Source: Anaerolineales bacterium | GTDB taxonomy: Bacteria; Chloroflexota; Anaerolineae; Anaerolineales; RBG-16-64-43 | Reading direction: 5' to 3' | DNA: 55,198 nucleotides | Assembly: GCA_016928575.1 (NCBI GenBank) | Contig: JAFGKK010000016.1 | Coordinates: 1-55,198, forward strand | In this document: in pieces, positions 24,760 through 33,832 of the stretch | How positions within the stretch are numbered: position 1 is the stretch's first letter | How the letters are laid out: every line of letters starts with the position of its first letter | Program-made: the position numbers and the translations under genes | The notes under the pieces: model-generated | The model's database searches: none | Told to the model about the DNA's origin: nothing | What the model saw: the letters and a program-made list of their open reading frames with translations, nothing else

Positions 24760-25743
24760 GTGGCCGATTCCGCTTCCCCCCTTTTTTTCATCCGGTCCAT
24801 ACCCGTCCGCGGCGACCTGATTCTGGCGCCCATGGACGGATTCACCGATCAGCCGTTCCGCGAGATCTGCCGCGGCCTCGGTTCGGCGATGGTATACACC
24901 GAGTTCGTCAACGTCGACGAGATCGCCCATGCCAAGGCGGAGAGCGCGGTCAGGTTGAAACTGCGGTTTGCCGAGGCGGAACGGCCGGTGGCGATCCAAA
25001 TTTACGGACACACAGAAGGGCGGCTGGTGGAGGCCGCGCGCCGGTTGCAGGACCTGGAGCCGGATCTGATCGACATCAACCTCGGATGCTCCATCCGAAA
25101 GATCGCAGAGCGCGGGGCGGGGGCCGGGATGCTTAAGGACCCGATGCGGATCGGCCGGCTGTTCGCATCCCTCTCCGCCGCTCTGCGAATCCCAGTCAGC
25201 GCCAAGATGCGCCTGGGCTGGGACGAAAGGAGCCGCAACTACCTGGAGGTGGCCAAAGCCCTGGAAGAAAACGGCTGTGCTCTGCTGGCCGTGCACGGTC
25301 GAACCAAGGAGCAGGCGCTTTCCGGACCGGTCGACCGGCTGGCGATCGCGGAAATCAAATGTCGGGCCCGGATCCCGGTGCTGGGAAACGGAAACGTGCA
25401 CACCGTCGCCGACATCGAGGCGATGAAGCGGGAAACAGGATGCGACGGGGTGATGATCGGCCGCGCGGCGATCGGCCATCCGTGGATCTTCGCGCGCCGG
25501 GAAAAGGAAAGCGTGGCCCTTCCAGAGAGCATCGCCATGGCGCGGCGCCACTTGGGAATGATGGTCGACCTGTACGGACCGAGGTTCGGATGTCTCATCT
25601 TCCGAAAGCACGCGGTGCGGTATGTGCACCACTTGGAAAGCGTCGGGAAACTGCGAACAAGGCTGGTGTCGTGCGCGAACGTCGAGGAGTATGAATCGCT
25701 GTTTGCCGAAGCGCTGGCGGTCCACAATGCTCCGGCTGCGTGA
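24760..25743 (+). CDS. tRNA-dihydrouridine synthase (Dus family)
   Basis: About 327 residues of the COG0042 FMN-dependent TIM-barrel family, which reduces uridines in the tRNA D-loop. LILAPMDGFTDQPFR is the FMN-binding start, QIYGHTEGR follows, and INLGCSIRKIAERGAG contains the catalytic Cys (Ser replaces the usual Pro after it). LLAVHGRTKEQ and PVLGNGNVHT then VMIGRAAIGHPWIF complete the barrel. A GTG at 24760 is preferred because it does not overlap hom; a TTG at 24727 would overlap by 29 nt. The ribosome site is weak, so the start is uncertain. It is cotranscribed with hom. Confidence 0.9.
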   Translation: MADSASPLFFIRSIPVRGDLILAPMDGFTDQPFREICRGLGSAMVYTEFVNVDEIAHAKAESAVRLKLRFAEAERPVAIQIYGHTEGRLVEAARRLQDLEPDLIDINLGCSIRKIAERGAGAGMLKDPMRIGRLFASLSAALRIPVSAKMRLGWDERSRNYLEVAKALEENGCALLAVHGRTKEQALSGPVDRLAIAEIKCRARIPVLGNGNVHTVADIEAMKRETGCDGVMIGRAAIGHPWIFARREKESVALPESIAMARRHLGMMVDLYGPRFGCLIFRKHAVRYVHHLESVGKLRTRLVSCANVEEYESLFAEALAVHNAPAA

Positions 25744-25863
25744 TTGTCGAACCAATGCCGCCAAGGCGCGACGCCGTACGGAAACCCCTTCCGGGGAAGA
25801 CCCATCATGGCCGGGCGGGGTTTCCGAGGCAGATAACGCGAATGCGGTCCGAACGGGATCCAC

Positions 25864-26334
25864 TCATACGGAATTTGTAGAATCCAGCAACTCCAGGATC
25901 GTACCGATATATTTTTCCGCATCGATGTAATCGTAGCTGCCCCCTTCGAACACGCCCTTCTGGATGGAAGGCATCCCGAGTGCGGAGAGGGCGGCCGCGG
26001 TCCGGCCGGTGTTTTCGACGCGGAAGGCGATGTGGTGGACGCCGTCGCCGCGGCGGTCGAGAAATTCACGCCAAGTGCTCGGCCCGCCGACCGGTTCGAT
26101 GATTTCGACGGCGAGTTGCCCGAAGTCGAAGAAATACAGCTTGGCGGTCGCCGGAGTGGGTTGGCCGCGATACTCGGTTCGGGCTTTGTCGAATCCGTCG
26201 GTGACGATCGGATCCGGCAGGGGCAGGCCGGTGAGTCGGGCCAGTTTCCGGGCGGTCGCGGCGCCGTCCCGGGCGACGAATCCGATTTGGCACAGCGCGG
26301 CGTTCTGCAGGGGCGGAGGATCAGCCTCGGTCAT
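25864..26334 (-). CDS. VOC-family (glyoxalase/methylmalonyl-CoA epimerase-like) protein
   Basis: 156 residues, one vicinal-oxygen-chelate domain pair. CQIGFVARDGAATA opens the fold, with Gln where methylmalonyl-CoA epimerase has the first His ligand. LAVEIIEPVGGPSTWREFL, GVHHIAFRV (a His ligand) and GTILELLD (a Glu ligand) follow. AAAGGA precedes the ATG. It lies 22 nt downstream of the GNAT-like gene. A lyase or epimerase on an acyl-CoA or similar substrate is plausible, but the specific reaction is unknown. Confidence 0.85.
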   Translation of the reverse strand: MTEADPPPLQNAALCQIGFVARDGAATARKLARLTGLPLPDPIVTDGFDKARTEYRGQPTPATAKLYFFDFGQLAVEIIEPVGGPSTWREFLDRRGDGVHHIAFRVENTGRTAAALSALGMPSIQKGVFEGGSYDYIDAEKYIGTILELLDSTNSV

Positions 26335-26356
26335 GACGATTCCTTTCCGGACGGAG

Positions 26357-27472
26357 TCAGGCGATGGATTTCTGATACACCCGGTAACGCCGCAGGCTTT
26401 TCGCGCCGAGGTTGACCACGGCGTTGAGCATCGGGTAATTGTCCTCCAGGATGTAGTTGAGCTCCAAGCGCACGTCCCGGTGGGCCAGGATTTCGTAGAG
26501 CTTTCTGTACATCAGGGCGTCGACGGCTTTTCCTTGGTACTCCGGCACGACCCCCAAAGCCCAGATGCGGAACTGCCGGATGCGCGGAAGACCGACGAGC
26601 AGTTTAATCCACCCAAACGGGAATAACCGGCCGTTCAGGCCTTTCAGCAGAGTGTTCACGTCCGGCAGGGCCATCATGAAGCCGATAGCTTTACCGTGCG
26701 CATCTTCGGCGAACAGCAGAAGCTTCGGGTCAACCACCGACTTAAGGTCCTTGGCGATGGCCTTGCCCTCTTCCTCCGTAACCGGGTAGAACCCCCAATT
26801 GTCCGCTATGGATCGGTTGGCCAAATTCACAAAAATAGAGACTTCCTTCTCCAGGTTTCGCATATCCAAGGTTCTCACATTTACTTTCAGCCTATTTTTA
26901 AGGCTTGTAGTTAGACTAATGTATTTTTTAGGTATCTGATATCCTTCTTTTGAATCCACGTAGAACACGAGGAGATCTTTTATTTTGGAAAGGCCAAATT
27001 GGGTCAGGAACTCGTTGTATTGAGGAGGGTTGTAGGGGGCCATGACAACCGGAGAAGGGAGGAAGCCTTCAACGACTAATCCCCATTCCTGAGAAGCAAA
27101 TGACCAGGGGCCGCGCATGGCCTTCATCCCGCGTTCGGCGAGCCACCGTTGCGCGGCCGAAAGCAGCATTTCTGCCGCGGGAAAATCGCCCGAGCATTCG
27201 AACGCCCCGAATAATCCGATCGGTTCTTTCCACGACCGCACGGCCAACCGGTCCACAAAGGCGGAGATGCGGCCGACGGTCCGGATGCCGTCGCGCAGGA
27301 GGAACAGCGCGTATTCGCAGTGTTTCAACATCGGGTTGCGTTTCGGATCGAATTGATTCCATTGTTCCCTGCGAAGCGGGGGAACCCAAATGGGATCGCG
27401 GCGGTACAGGCGGTACGGCAGTGCGATGAACTCCGCCAAATCCTTTCTTGTCTGAACGGTTTGAACCTCCAA
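26357..27472 (-). CDS. GNAT-like N-acyltransferase family protein (YghO-like)
   Basis: About 371 residues. It has an N-terminal domain (RDPIWVPPLRREQWNQFDPK, GRISAFVDRLAV) and a C-terminal GNAT-like half ending in ALGVVPEYQGKAVDALMYRK, which matches the acetyl-CoA pyrophosphate-binding region, and LNYILEDNYPMLNAVVNLGA. It resembles the poorly characterised E. coli YghO group. The start is taken as TTG at 27472 because AGGAGGGAGG lies 6 nt upstream; a TTG 84 nt further upstream has no ribosome site. It is the first gene of a two-gene unit with the VOC protein. The acceptor substrate is unknown. Confidence 0.85.
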   Translation of the reverse strand: MEVQTVQTRKDLAEFIALPYRLYRRDPIWVPPLRREQWNQFDPKRNPMLKHCEYALFLLRDGIRTVGRISAFVDRLAVRSWKEPIGLFGAFECSGDFPAAEMLLSAAQRWLAERGMKAMRGPWSFASQEWGLVVEGFLPSPVVMAPYNPPQYNEFLTQFGLSKIKDLLVFYVDSKEGYQIPKKYISLTTSLKNRLKVNVRTLDMRNLEKEVSIFVNLANRSIADNWGFYPVTEEEGKAIAKDLKSVVDPKLLLFAEDAHGKAIGFMMALPDVNTLLKGLNGRLFPFGWIKLLVGLPRIRQFRIWALGVVPEYQGKAVDALMYRKLYEILAHRDVRLELNYILEDNYPMLNAVVNLGAKSLRRYRVYQKSIA

Positions 27473-27792
27473 GCGGATCCTCCCTCCTTGGGCCGGGTTA
27501 AGCGGAAAGGACTGGAAATCAATCAACGCCCGTAAATCCGGCCGCCTGACCGGCAAACACGATTGCGGGTACTAGTATTATATGCTCGGCGGACCGGCGG
27601 ATGGCGGACGGACAACCTGGAAAGCGCAACGCCGAATTTTTTTTACCCGCGCTTGCGACGGACGCCAAATCCGCCCCTAACCGGATGCCCGGCTCACGCC
27701 AAGCCGCTCAACCTGATTTCCTGTTTGTTATCCGGCCGATCAGGCTTTGAAGAGGGTCCAAAGGGCATGGGCGGATTTCCTGGATCCATCCC

Positions 27793-29394
27793 TTAGGCCG
27801 CCTTCAGCATCCGACGGATACTCAGCGCCAATTGGACCGCAAGCCGGGTTTCGGGGTTCTCAAGATCCAATTGCGCGACGCCCGCCAGACGCTCGAGGCG
27901 GTAGGTCAGGGTATTGCGGTGGATGAAGAGCGCCTCGGCGGTCTGTGAAAGGTTGCCGTTGTGTTTGAAGAACTCCTCCAGCGAGGTAAGAAATTCGTCC
28001 GCATTTTCATGGTTCATCACCGGACCGAGCGTCTCCTGGAGAAACGCGTTTAGTTCGGGATGGTCTTCGAACTGCAACAGGAGGCGGTACACCGTAAGGT
28101 CCATGTAGTACAGCGGCTTGCGCTCCCCCAGGCGGCGGGCCATATCTAGCGCCTGGCCCGCTTGGCGGAAGGACAGCTGCCAGGAGCCGAGTTCCGCGGC
28201 GGGGGTTCCAATCCCGCAGCGGATGACCGCTTCCGGATGCTCCTTCGCCGCCAGGTCGATGACCGTCTGGGCCAGGGCGATCGCCGCGGACGGCCGTCCG
28301 GATTGGCGCGGGGATTCGCAGAAGCAAATCACTTCGCCGCTAAGAGAGGATACGATCACCGGCCGTCCGGAGCGGGAGATTTCGCCGTTGACCAGGGTTT
28401 CCAGACGGCGAAGGGTCGGAGCGGAACCCTCCCACGCCAGGCGCATCGCGGTGTGCTGTTGTCCAAGGTCCAAGCCTAAGTTCTGAGCCCAAAGGTGGGC
28501 GTCGCGGGCGGAGAGGTTGCGGTGCAGGAGGGCGGACAGCAGATCTCCATGCAGTCGCTTCTCTGTCTCGCGCACCGCTTTGGCCCTGGCCATCTCGATC
28601 GCGCAGACCAGCGCGCCTTGTTCGGCAACCAGCCGGTCGGTAGGATCCAATTCGCCCACCGCGCCGACCGCGGAGAGGTATCCGCGGGCCACGTCGCCGA
28701 CCACGATCGGGACGATCACCCGTTCCAATCCGCCCGGCATCGAATCGAGGATCGCCGACGGGGCTTGGCCGGCTTGGCGCCGGTCCCGCAGGGTTTCGGG
28801 CAGCGCGGAAAAATCCGCCAGCTGGACAAGCAGGTCATCCCAAACCATCCGCAGATCCGCACTCGGACTGGAAGCCAGCGGCGCAAGACGCTTATCTTGG
28901 ACCAACATTCCATGCTGGGTCATTTCCCGCATTGCCGCCGCCAGGCCGGCGAGTCCTTCTCCGCAGGCGGCGATCTGGGTCAGCCGGGTCTGGATGGCGG
29001 CGCCGCGTTCCAACAGAAGCGACTTTTGAGTCAGGAGGGCTTTGAGAAAGGTTTGATGAACCGCACGGAGTTCTGCTCCGCGCTCCGATCGCGATGCCGC
29101 CTTGGTGAAAATGCGAAAGACGGGCTTGCCCGGCCATGCGGAGGGATCGATATCCCCGGGCCCGATGAGACCCACCGCCGATGGCCTCCCCGCTTGCGAA
29201 TCCTCTTCCCGTATCTGCAGCGCTTCCGACACATCCAAGAGCAGCAAATCGCCATCCCGGATTTCGGAATTGTTGCAGACAACCCAGGAAATCGAAGTGG
29301 CCGCGGATTTTTCTCCTCCGCAAATCCACTCATAGTCATCGCTTGGAAGCGGTTCAAGGATTGTGGTCAGGGACACCGGAATAGTGATTGACAT
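27793..29394 (-). CDS. PucR/CdaR-family transcriptional regulator
   Basis: About 533 residues from the ATG at 29394 (a TTG at 29403 is also in frame). The N-terminal third is the PucR-type sensor domain (DGDLLLLDVSEALQIREED), the middle a GAF-like/GGDEF-like helical region, and the C-terminus the HTH_30 domain (EEFFKHNGNLSQTAEALFIH, RNTLTYRLERLAGV). Such proteins usually control nitrogen or carbon catabolic genes in response to small metabolites. It is divergent from the ilv-leu operon, and the shared 155-bp spacer holds a dyad overlapping its own likely -35. Control of the ilv operon and of itself is therefore likely but inferred. Confidence 0.9.
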   Translation of the reverse strand: MSITIPVSLTTILEPLPSDDYEWICGGEKSAATSISWVVCNNSEIRDGDLLLLDVSEALQIREEDSQAGRPSAVGLIGPGDIDPSAWPGKPVFRIFTKAASRSERGAELRAVHQTFLKALLTQKSLLLERGAAIQTRLTQIAACGEGLAGLAAAMREMTQHGMLVQDKRLAPLASSPSADLRMVWDDLLVQLADFSALPETLRDRRQAGQAPSAILDSMPGGLERVIVPIVVGDVARGYLSAVGAVGELDPTDRLVAEQGALVCAIEMARAKAVRETEKRLHGDLLSALLHRNLSARDAHLWAQNLGLDLGQQHTAMRLAWEGSAPTLRRLETLVNGEISRSGRPVIVSSLSGEVICFCESPRQSGRPSAAIALAQTVIDLAAKEHPEAVIRCGIGTPAAELGSWQLSFRQAGQALDMARRLGERKPLYYMDLTVYRLLLQFEDHPELNAFLQETLGPVMNHENADEFLTSLEEFFKHNGNLSQTAEALFIHRNTLTYRLERLAGVAQLDLENPETRLAVQLALSIRRMLKAA

Positions 29395-29430
29395 AGTCCG
29401 CAAACCTATTCGGACAAATACGCTCTAAAT

Positions 29431-29481
29431 ATTATCGGGTTTTATTAACCCATTTGTGCATATTGTACAATAAATTTGGGT
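29431..29481 (-). promoter_or_regulatory. promoter of the PucR gene with an overlapping dyad
   Basis: On the minus strand TGCACA (29460-29455), an 18-nt spacer and GATAAT (29436-29431) form a plausible promoter 37 nt from the start codon. An imperfect inverted repeat, ACCCATTT at 29448-29455 with AAATTTGGGT at 29472-29481, covers this -35 and contains TTGTACAA at its centre. The dyad is a candidate binding site for the PucR protein. Confidence 0.4.
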
Positions 29482-29502
29482 AAAAAATATGAAGGATGCT
29501 AA

Positions 29503-29531
29503 TAGACAGGGGAAAAATAACAGGGTAAAAT
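29503..29531 (+). promoter_or_regulatory. promoter of the ilv-leu operon
   Basis: TAGACA at 29503-29508, a 17-nt spacer and TAAAAT at 29526-29531, each one mismatch from consensus. Transcription would start near 29538, about 12 nt before the leader-peptide ATG. The dyad at 29448-29481 lies just upstream of the -35, a position suited to activation. Confidence 0.65.
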
Positions 29532-29549
29532 GTCAGACGGAAAAAGACT

Positions 29550-29651
29550 ATGATCCACATTTCTCTCCTGGTTGTCGTTATTGCGGTCCTGGTTCTCGTT
29601 ATTATCGAGAGCCATACTTGCGCATGGGCAGCCCTCGGAGAGAGAGCGTAA
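29550..29651 (+). CDS. ilv operon leader peptide (attenuation control)
   Basis: A 33-codon frame starting [19 protein letters not shown] and ending in AALGERA then TAA. Of residues 2-19, 15 are Ile, Leu or Val, the three end products of the downstream pathway. Composition and the AALG ending resemble the enterobacterial ilv leader peptide (established knowledge), which ends AALGRGKA. GGAAAAAG lies just upstream. Its last codons (29627-29634) form one arm of an antiterminator. When charged Ile, Leu or Val tRNA is short the ribosome should stall here. It has no function of its own as a protein beyond sensing. Confidence 0.88.
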   Translation: MIHISLLVVVIAVLVLVIIESHTCAWAALGERA

Positions 29652-29719
29652 TCGGTCAGGACGCGACAAACGAGGAGCAAAGCGAACCAGGGCTGCCAAG
29701 CAAGGCAGCCCATTTTTTT
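29627..29719 (+). promoter_or_regulatory. transcription attenuator: antiterminator and terminator hairpins
   Basis: The terminator stem is GGGCTGCC (29690-29697) with GGCAGCCC (29704-29711), a 6-nt loop, then A and seven T (29713-29719). The sequence GGCAGCCC also occurs at 29627-29634 inside the end of the leader-peptide frame, identical to the terminator's right arm. It can therefore pair instead with 29690-29697 and block the terminator. This gives the 2:3 versus 3:4 choice of classical attenuators. A clear 1:2 protector pairing was not identified by eye. Confidence 0.85.
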
Positions 29720-29720
29720 A

Positions 29721-29776
29721 CCCCCACCTCTCCTTTCCCATTTGCTTCGCACATGGAGGAGGAGAGAGGAGGGGGG
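29721..29776. repeat. C-rich/G-rich hairpin before ilvD
   Basis: CCCCCACCTCTCCTTTCCCAT is imperfectly complementary to ATGGAGGAGGAGAGAGGAGG. It follows the attenuator and runs up to the ilvD ribosome site. It is the first of a related set at 31459, 34900 and 40941. Confidence 0.6.
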
Positions 29777-29787
29777 AAGGAGAGGCC

Positions 29788-31458
29788 ATGAGATCCGACA
29801 TCATCAAGAAAGGGTTCGAAAAAGCTCCGCACCGTTCCTTGCTGCGGGCGATCGGTGTGGAGGAAAAGGACTTCGGCAAACCGTTCATCGCCGTCGCCAA
29901 TTCCTATACTGATATCGTACCAGGACACGTGCACCTGCAATCGTTCGGCCGGCGGGTGAAGGAAGCGGTCCGCGCCGCGGGAGGCGTGCCGTTCGAATTC
30001 AACACCATCGGAGTTGGAGACGGGATTGCAATGGGCCACGCAGGCATGAAATACAGCTTGGCCTCGCGCGAGTTGATCGCGGATTGCGTGGAAACGATGC
30101 TCGAAGCGCACGCCTTTGACGGCATGGTGTGCATCCCCAATTGCGACAAGATCGTCCCGGGCATGGTGATGGCCGCTCTGCGGGTCAACATTCCCGCCAT
30201 CTTCGTCACCGGCGGCCCGATGCGCGCCGGGAAGACCCCTGCCGGGGAAGTGCTGGATCTGATATCGGTGTTCGAAGGTGTCGGTGCGTATAAGGCCGGG
30301 AAGATCGGAGAAAAGCGGCTGAAAGAACTTGAGCGCTACGCCTGCCCGTCCTGCGGTTCCTGCTCCGGCCTGTTTACCGCCAATTCGATGAACTGCCTGC
30401 TGGAAGTCCTAGGGCTTGCGCTTCCCTATAACGGAACGGCGGTGGCAAAAACCGCCGAGCGCAACGCGCTGGCAGAGAAGGCCGGGGCGCTCATCATGAA
30501 GCTCGTAAAAGCTGACGTTCGTCCGCGGGACATGGTGACAGCCGAGACAATCGACGACGCCTTTGCGCTGGATATTGCCATGGGCGGCAGCACCAACACC
30601 GTCCTGCACACGCTGGCTTTTTGCGACGAGGCGGGCATCGAGTATCCCCTGGAGCGCATCAATCAACTTGCGGAAAAGGTACCGCATCTGACGAAAATCA
30701 GCCCGTCCGGGCCGTGGCACATCGAGGATCTTCACAAAGCCGGTGGGATTCCTGCGATCCTGCGCGAATTATCCCGCAAGGATGAATCGCTCCTGCACCT
30801 GGACCGGCCTACCGTGACGGGAAAAACCCTTCGCGAGAACATCAAGAAGGCCGGCATCAGGAAGCCGGAAGTGATCCGCCCGGTGGAGAATCCGCATTCG
30901 CAAAGGGGGGGATTGGCGATCCTGTTCGGCAACCTGGCGCCGGACGGAGCCGTGATAAAAACCGCGGGGGTGACCGACGCAATGCGCAAGCACGTCGGTC
31001 CGGCCCGCATCTACGAAAGCCAGGAGGAGGCACTTACCGGCATTCTTGCCGGGGAGGTTCGGGCCGGGGAGGTGGTGGTCATCCGCTACGAAGGGCCGCG
31101 CGGCGGACCCGGAATGCAGGAGATGCTCTCGCCCACCTCGGCCATCATGGGGATGGGTTTGGGCGAAAGCGTCGCGCTGATCACCGACGGGCGGTTCTCC
31201 GGCGGGACCCGCGGCGCCTGTATCGGCCATGTCTCCCCGGAAGCCGCCGCCGGCGGGCCGATCGCGGCGCTCAAGCAGGGTGACGTGATCGAGATCGACG
31301 TCGACCGGCGGACGATGAACGTCCGCCTCAGCGACGAGGAGATTCGCGGTCGGATCGCCGCGCTGCCGCCGTTCGAATCCCGCGCCACCAGCCGCTGGCT
31401 GAGGCGGTACTCCAGGTTCGTCGCCAGCGCCAACAAGGGCGCGGTTCTGAAGGAATGA
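29788..31458 (+). CDS. ilvD: dihydroxy-acid dehydratase
   Basis: 556 residues. Dehydrates 2,3-dihydroxyisovalerate and 2,3-dihydroxy-3-methylvalerate to the keto acids that precede valine and isoleucine. The iron-sulfur cysteines are in [10 protein letters not shown] (Cys119) and [18 protein letters not shown] (Cys186, 189, 192). [13 protein letters not shown] and [10 protein letters not shown] are further family blocks. The ATG at 29788 ([20 protein letters not shown]) is fixed by AAGGAGAGG just upstream; longer frames run back through the attenuator and are not credible. It is the first structural gene of the ilv-leu operon and comes under attenuator control. Confidence 0.96.
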   Translation: MRSDIIKKGFEKAPHRSLLRAIGVEEKDFGKPFIAVANSYTDIVPGHVHLQSFGRRVKEAVRAAGGVPFEFNTIGVGDGIAMGHAGMKYSLASRELIADCVETMLEAHAFDGMVCIPNCDKIVPGMVMAALRVNIPAIFVTGGPMRAGKTPAGEVLDLISVFEGVGAYKAGKIGEKRLKELERYACPSCGSCSGLFTANSMNCLLEVLGLALPYNGTAVAKTAERNALAEKAGALIMKLVKADVRPRDMVTAETIDDAFALDIAMGGSTNTVLHTLAFCDEAGIEYPLERINQLAEKVPHLTKISPSGPWHIEDLHKAGGIPAILRELSRKDESLLHLDRPTVTGKTLRENIKKAGIRKPEVIRPVENPHSQRGGLAILFGNLAPDGAVIKTAGVTDAMRKHVGPARIYESQEEALTGILAGEVRAGEVVVIRYEGPRGGPGMQEMLSPTSAIMGMGLGESVALITDGRFSGGTRGACIGHVSPEAAAGGPIAALKQGDVIEIDVDRRTMNVRLSDEEIRGRIAALPPFESRATSRWLRRYSRFVASANKGAVLKE

Positions 31459-31511
31459 CCCCCTCCCATCCTCCCCCGTGTGCAAAGCAAACGGGGGAGG
31501 ATAAGAGGGGG
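31459..31511. repeat. intercistronic hairpin between ilvD and ilvB
   Basis: CCCCCTCCCATCCTCCCCCG pairs with CGGGGGAGGATAAGAGGGGG around a loop containing TGCAAAGCA. The left arm starts directly after the ilvD stop codon. There is no T-tract, so it is more likely an mRNA stability or processing element, or a mobile palindrome, than a terminator. Confidence 0.8.
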
Positions 31512-31529
31512 CACGAAGGAGATAAAGAG

Positions 31530-33227
31530 ATGAAAAAATCAGGCGCCGAAGTGTTATGGGAATCCCTGATCCGCGAGGGCGTGGATGTGCTGTTCGGCAT
31601 CCCCGGCGGGGCGGTTATTCCCGCGTTCGATGCAATGTTGAATTATCCGAAATTGAAATTCATCCTCGCCCGGCATGAAGAGTGCGCGGCGATGATGGCC
31701 GACGGGTACGCGCGCGCTTCGCGCAAGGTCGGGGTGGCGATCGCCACTTCCGGCCCAGGAGCGACCAACCTGGTCACCGGCATTCAAGTTGCCTTCATGG
31801 ATTCCTCGCCGGTGGTGTTCATCACCGGTCAGGTGGCCAGCAACCTGCTCGGTTCGGATGCCTTCCAGGAAACAGACATGACCGGCATCAGCCTGCCGAT
31901 CACCAAGCATAACTTCCTGATCACCTCGCCGGACCAGGTGGCGCAGACGGTTCGCGAGGCGTTCTACATCGCCCGCAGCGGCCGGCCGGGGCCGGTGTTG
32001 ATCGACTTCTGCAAGGATGCCCAGGTCGCCAAGACCGACAAGTTCGATCCGCCGGAAATTCGACTTCTTGGGTACCATCCCCCGGAACACGCCGCGCCCG
32101 AAAAACTCGAAAAGGCGGCGGAGTTGATCCGCAAATCCAAACGGCCGATCATCTTCGCCGGCCACGGCGTGGAAATCTCCGGAGCGGGAAAAGAAGTGCA
32201 GGAATTCGCCGAACGGACCAACATGCCGGTGGCGATGACTCTCCTCAGCTTGGGCTCAATCCCTTCCTCCCATCCGCTGTCGTTGGGGATGATGGGCATG
32301 CATGGGGAAGCCTACTGCAACCAGTCGATCCAGAATGCCGATCTGATCCTTGCGCTGGGGATGCGCTTCGACGACCGGGTGACCGGAAACCTGAAAACCT
32401 ACGCCCCGGGCGCGGCCAAGATCCATGTCGACATCGATCCGGCGGAGATAAACAAAATCGTGAAGTCAGATGTCTCGCTGGTGGGGGATGTCAAAATGGT
32501 GCTGAAAGACCTCAATCCGATGGTGGCTAACGCCCGCCATGACGACTGGCTGGCGCAGATCAATCAGTGGCGGAAGGAGACCGACGACCACGACATTGTG
32601 GCACAGCCCAACAACGGATATTTGAACGTTCCACAGATCATCAATGACATCTGGAGAGTGACCAAAGGGGAAGCCCTGGTGGTTACCGACGTGGGTCAGC
32701 ACCAAATGTGGGCGGCGCAGTATTACCAGCCGGAGAAACCCTACAGCTTCATCACTTCCGGCGGAGCCGGAAGCATGGGGTTCGGCCTGCCGGCCGCGAT
32801 CGGAGCCAAGGTCGCCAAGCCCGAGCGCGAGGTGTGGGCGATCGTCGGCGACGGCGGATTCCAAATGACCCAAATGGATCTGATCACGGCGGTCAAGGAA
32901 GGAATTGAAATCAAAATCGCACTGATGAACAACCATTTCCTGGGCATGGTCCGCCAATGGCAGGAATTCTTCTTTGAGAAGCGCTATTCGGCGGTCCAGC
33001 TCAGGAATCCGGATTTCGGAAAGATCGCCGAAGCCCACGGCGCGGGATACCGGCGGATAGAGAAGCCGGGAGAGGTGCCCGCCGCCGTCGAATTTGCCCG
33101 CAAGACTCCCGGCCCCGTCCTGCTCGATTTCCACGTCCAGCAGGAAGAAGCCGTATATCCGATGGTCCCGACCGGGGCGGACCTGCACCAAATGATCCGC
33201 CGTCCAGCGCCGGAAGAAAGGAAATAG
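31530..33227 (+). CDS. ilvB: acetolactate synthase large (catalytic) subunit
   Basis: 565 residues. ThDP-dependent condensation of pyruvate with pyruvate or 2-oxobutyrate to acetolactate or acetohydroxybutyrate. The activating Glu50 is in RHEECAAMMADGYARA; SGPGATNLVTG and the ThDP motif GDGGFQMT to ALMNNHF are intact. KHNFLITSPDQVA and FLGMVRQWQEFFF are typical of biosynthetic AHAS rather than the catabolic AlsS. AAGGAG with 8-nt spacing fixes the ATG at 31530 (MKKSGAEVLWESLI). It is followed by its regulatory subunit gene 10 nt later. Confidence 0.96.
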   Translation: MKKSGAEVLWESLIREGVDVLFGIPGGAVIPAFDAMLNYPKLKFILARHEECAAMMADGYARASRKVGVAIATSGPGATNLVTGIQVAFMDSSPVVFITGQVASNLLGSDAFQETDMTGISLPITKHNFLITSPDQVAQTVREAFYIARSGRPGPVLIDFCKDAQVAKTDKFDPPEIRLLGYHPPEHAAPEKLEKAAELIRKSKRPIIFAGHGVEISGAGKEVQEFAERTNMPVAMTLLSLGSIPSSHPLSLGMMGMHGEAYCNQSIQNADLILALGMRFDDRVTGNLKTYAPGAAKIHVDIDPAEINKIVKSDVSLVGDVKMVLKDLNPMVANARHDDWLAQINQWRKETDDHDIVAQPNNGYLNVPQIINDIWRVTKGEALVVTDVGQHQMWAAQYYQPEKPYSFITSGGAGSMGFGLPAAIGAKVAKPEREVWAIVGDGGFQMTQMDLITAVKEGIEIKIALMNNHFLGMVRQWQEFFFEKRYSAVQLRNPDFGKIAEAHGAGYRRIEKPGEVPAAVEFARKTPGPVLLDFHVQQEEAVYPMVPTGADLHQMIRRPAPEERK

Positions 33228-33237
33228 GGAGGTTGCC

Positions 33238-33759
33238 ATGCAGCATACACTGATCGCACTGGTCGACAACCGCCCCGGTGTGCTGAACCGGGTGGCGTCG
33301 TTGTTTCGCCGTAGGAATTACAACATCGAAAGCCTGGCAGTGGGGCGGACCGAGAATCCGGAAATCTCGCGGATGACGATCGTCGTGGAAGCTTTGCCGG
33401 AAGAAACCGCCCGGATCGAAGCCAACCTGGTCAAACTGATCAATATCATCGACGTCCAGGACGTTACCGGCCAGCCGGCGATCGCCCGCGATCTGGCGCT
33501 GATCAAGGTCAAAGCCCAGCCCAGCCAGCGGGCTGAGATCACCGCCCTGGCGGATATCTTCCGAGCGCGGGTGGTCGACGTGGCGCCTGAAAGCCTGATC
33601 ATGGAGATCACCGGAACCGAGGACAAAATCGAGAGCTTGAACGAACTGCTGCGGCCGTTCGGCATTCTGGAGATGGTCCGCGCCGGACAGGTGGCGATGC
33701 TGCGCGGCGGCGCAACCGGCGTGCGGCACACGCCCGGCGTGGAAACCAGAGCCGCCTAG
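33238..33759 (+). CDS. ilvN: acetolactate synthase small (regulatory) subunit
   Basis: 173 residues with an N-terminal ACT domain (LIALVDNRPGVLNRVASLFR, RNYNIESLAVGRTEN) that binds valine and controls the catalytic subunit, and a C-terminal ALS_ss_C domain (LIKVKAQPSQRAEITALADI, LRPFGILEMVRAG). GGGAGG precedes the ATG, and the gene is 10 nt after ilvB. Length is normal for the longer IlvN/IlvH form. Gene symbol ilvH would serve equally. Confidence 0.95.
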   Translation: MQHTLIALVDNRPGVLNRVASLFRRRNYNIESLAVGRTENPEISRMTIVVEALPEETARIEANLVKLINIIDVQDVTGQPAIARDLALIKVKAQPSQRAEITALADIFRARVVDVAPESLIMEITGTEDKIESLNELLRPFGILEMVRAGQVAMLRGGATGVRHTPGVETRAA

Positions 33760-33832
33760 CGGCCGTGGGAACGCAATTCCATCCCTCCTTCGCTCCGGCG
33801 GGGGGGGCATCCATCGAAAAGGAGAGGTCACC

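Noticed and set aside
23559-24845. 428-residue minus-strand frame over hom
   Set aside because: The plus-strand homoserine dehydrogenase is unmistakable; the other frame has no recognisable motif.
29432-29752. 106-residue minus-strand frame across the ilv leader
   Set aside because: It is the complement of the leader and terminator region; the plus-strand leader peptide and hairpins explain the sequence better.
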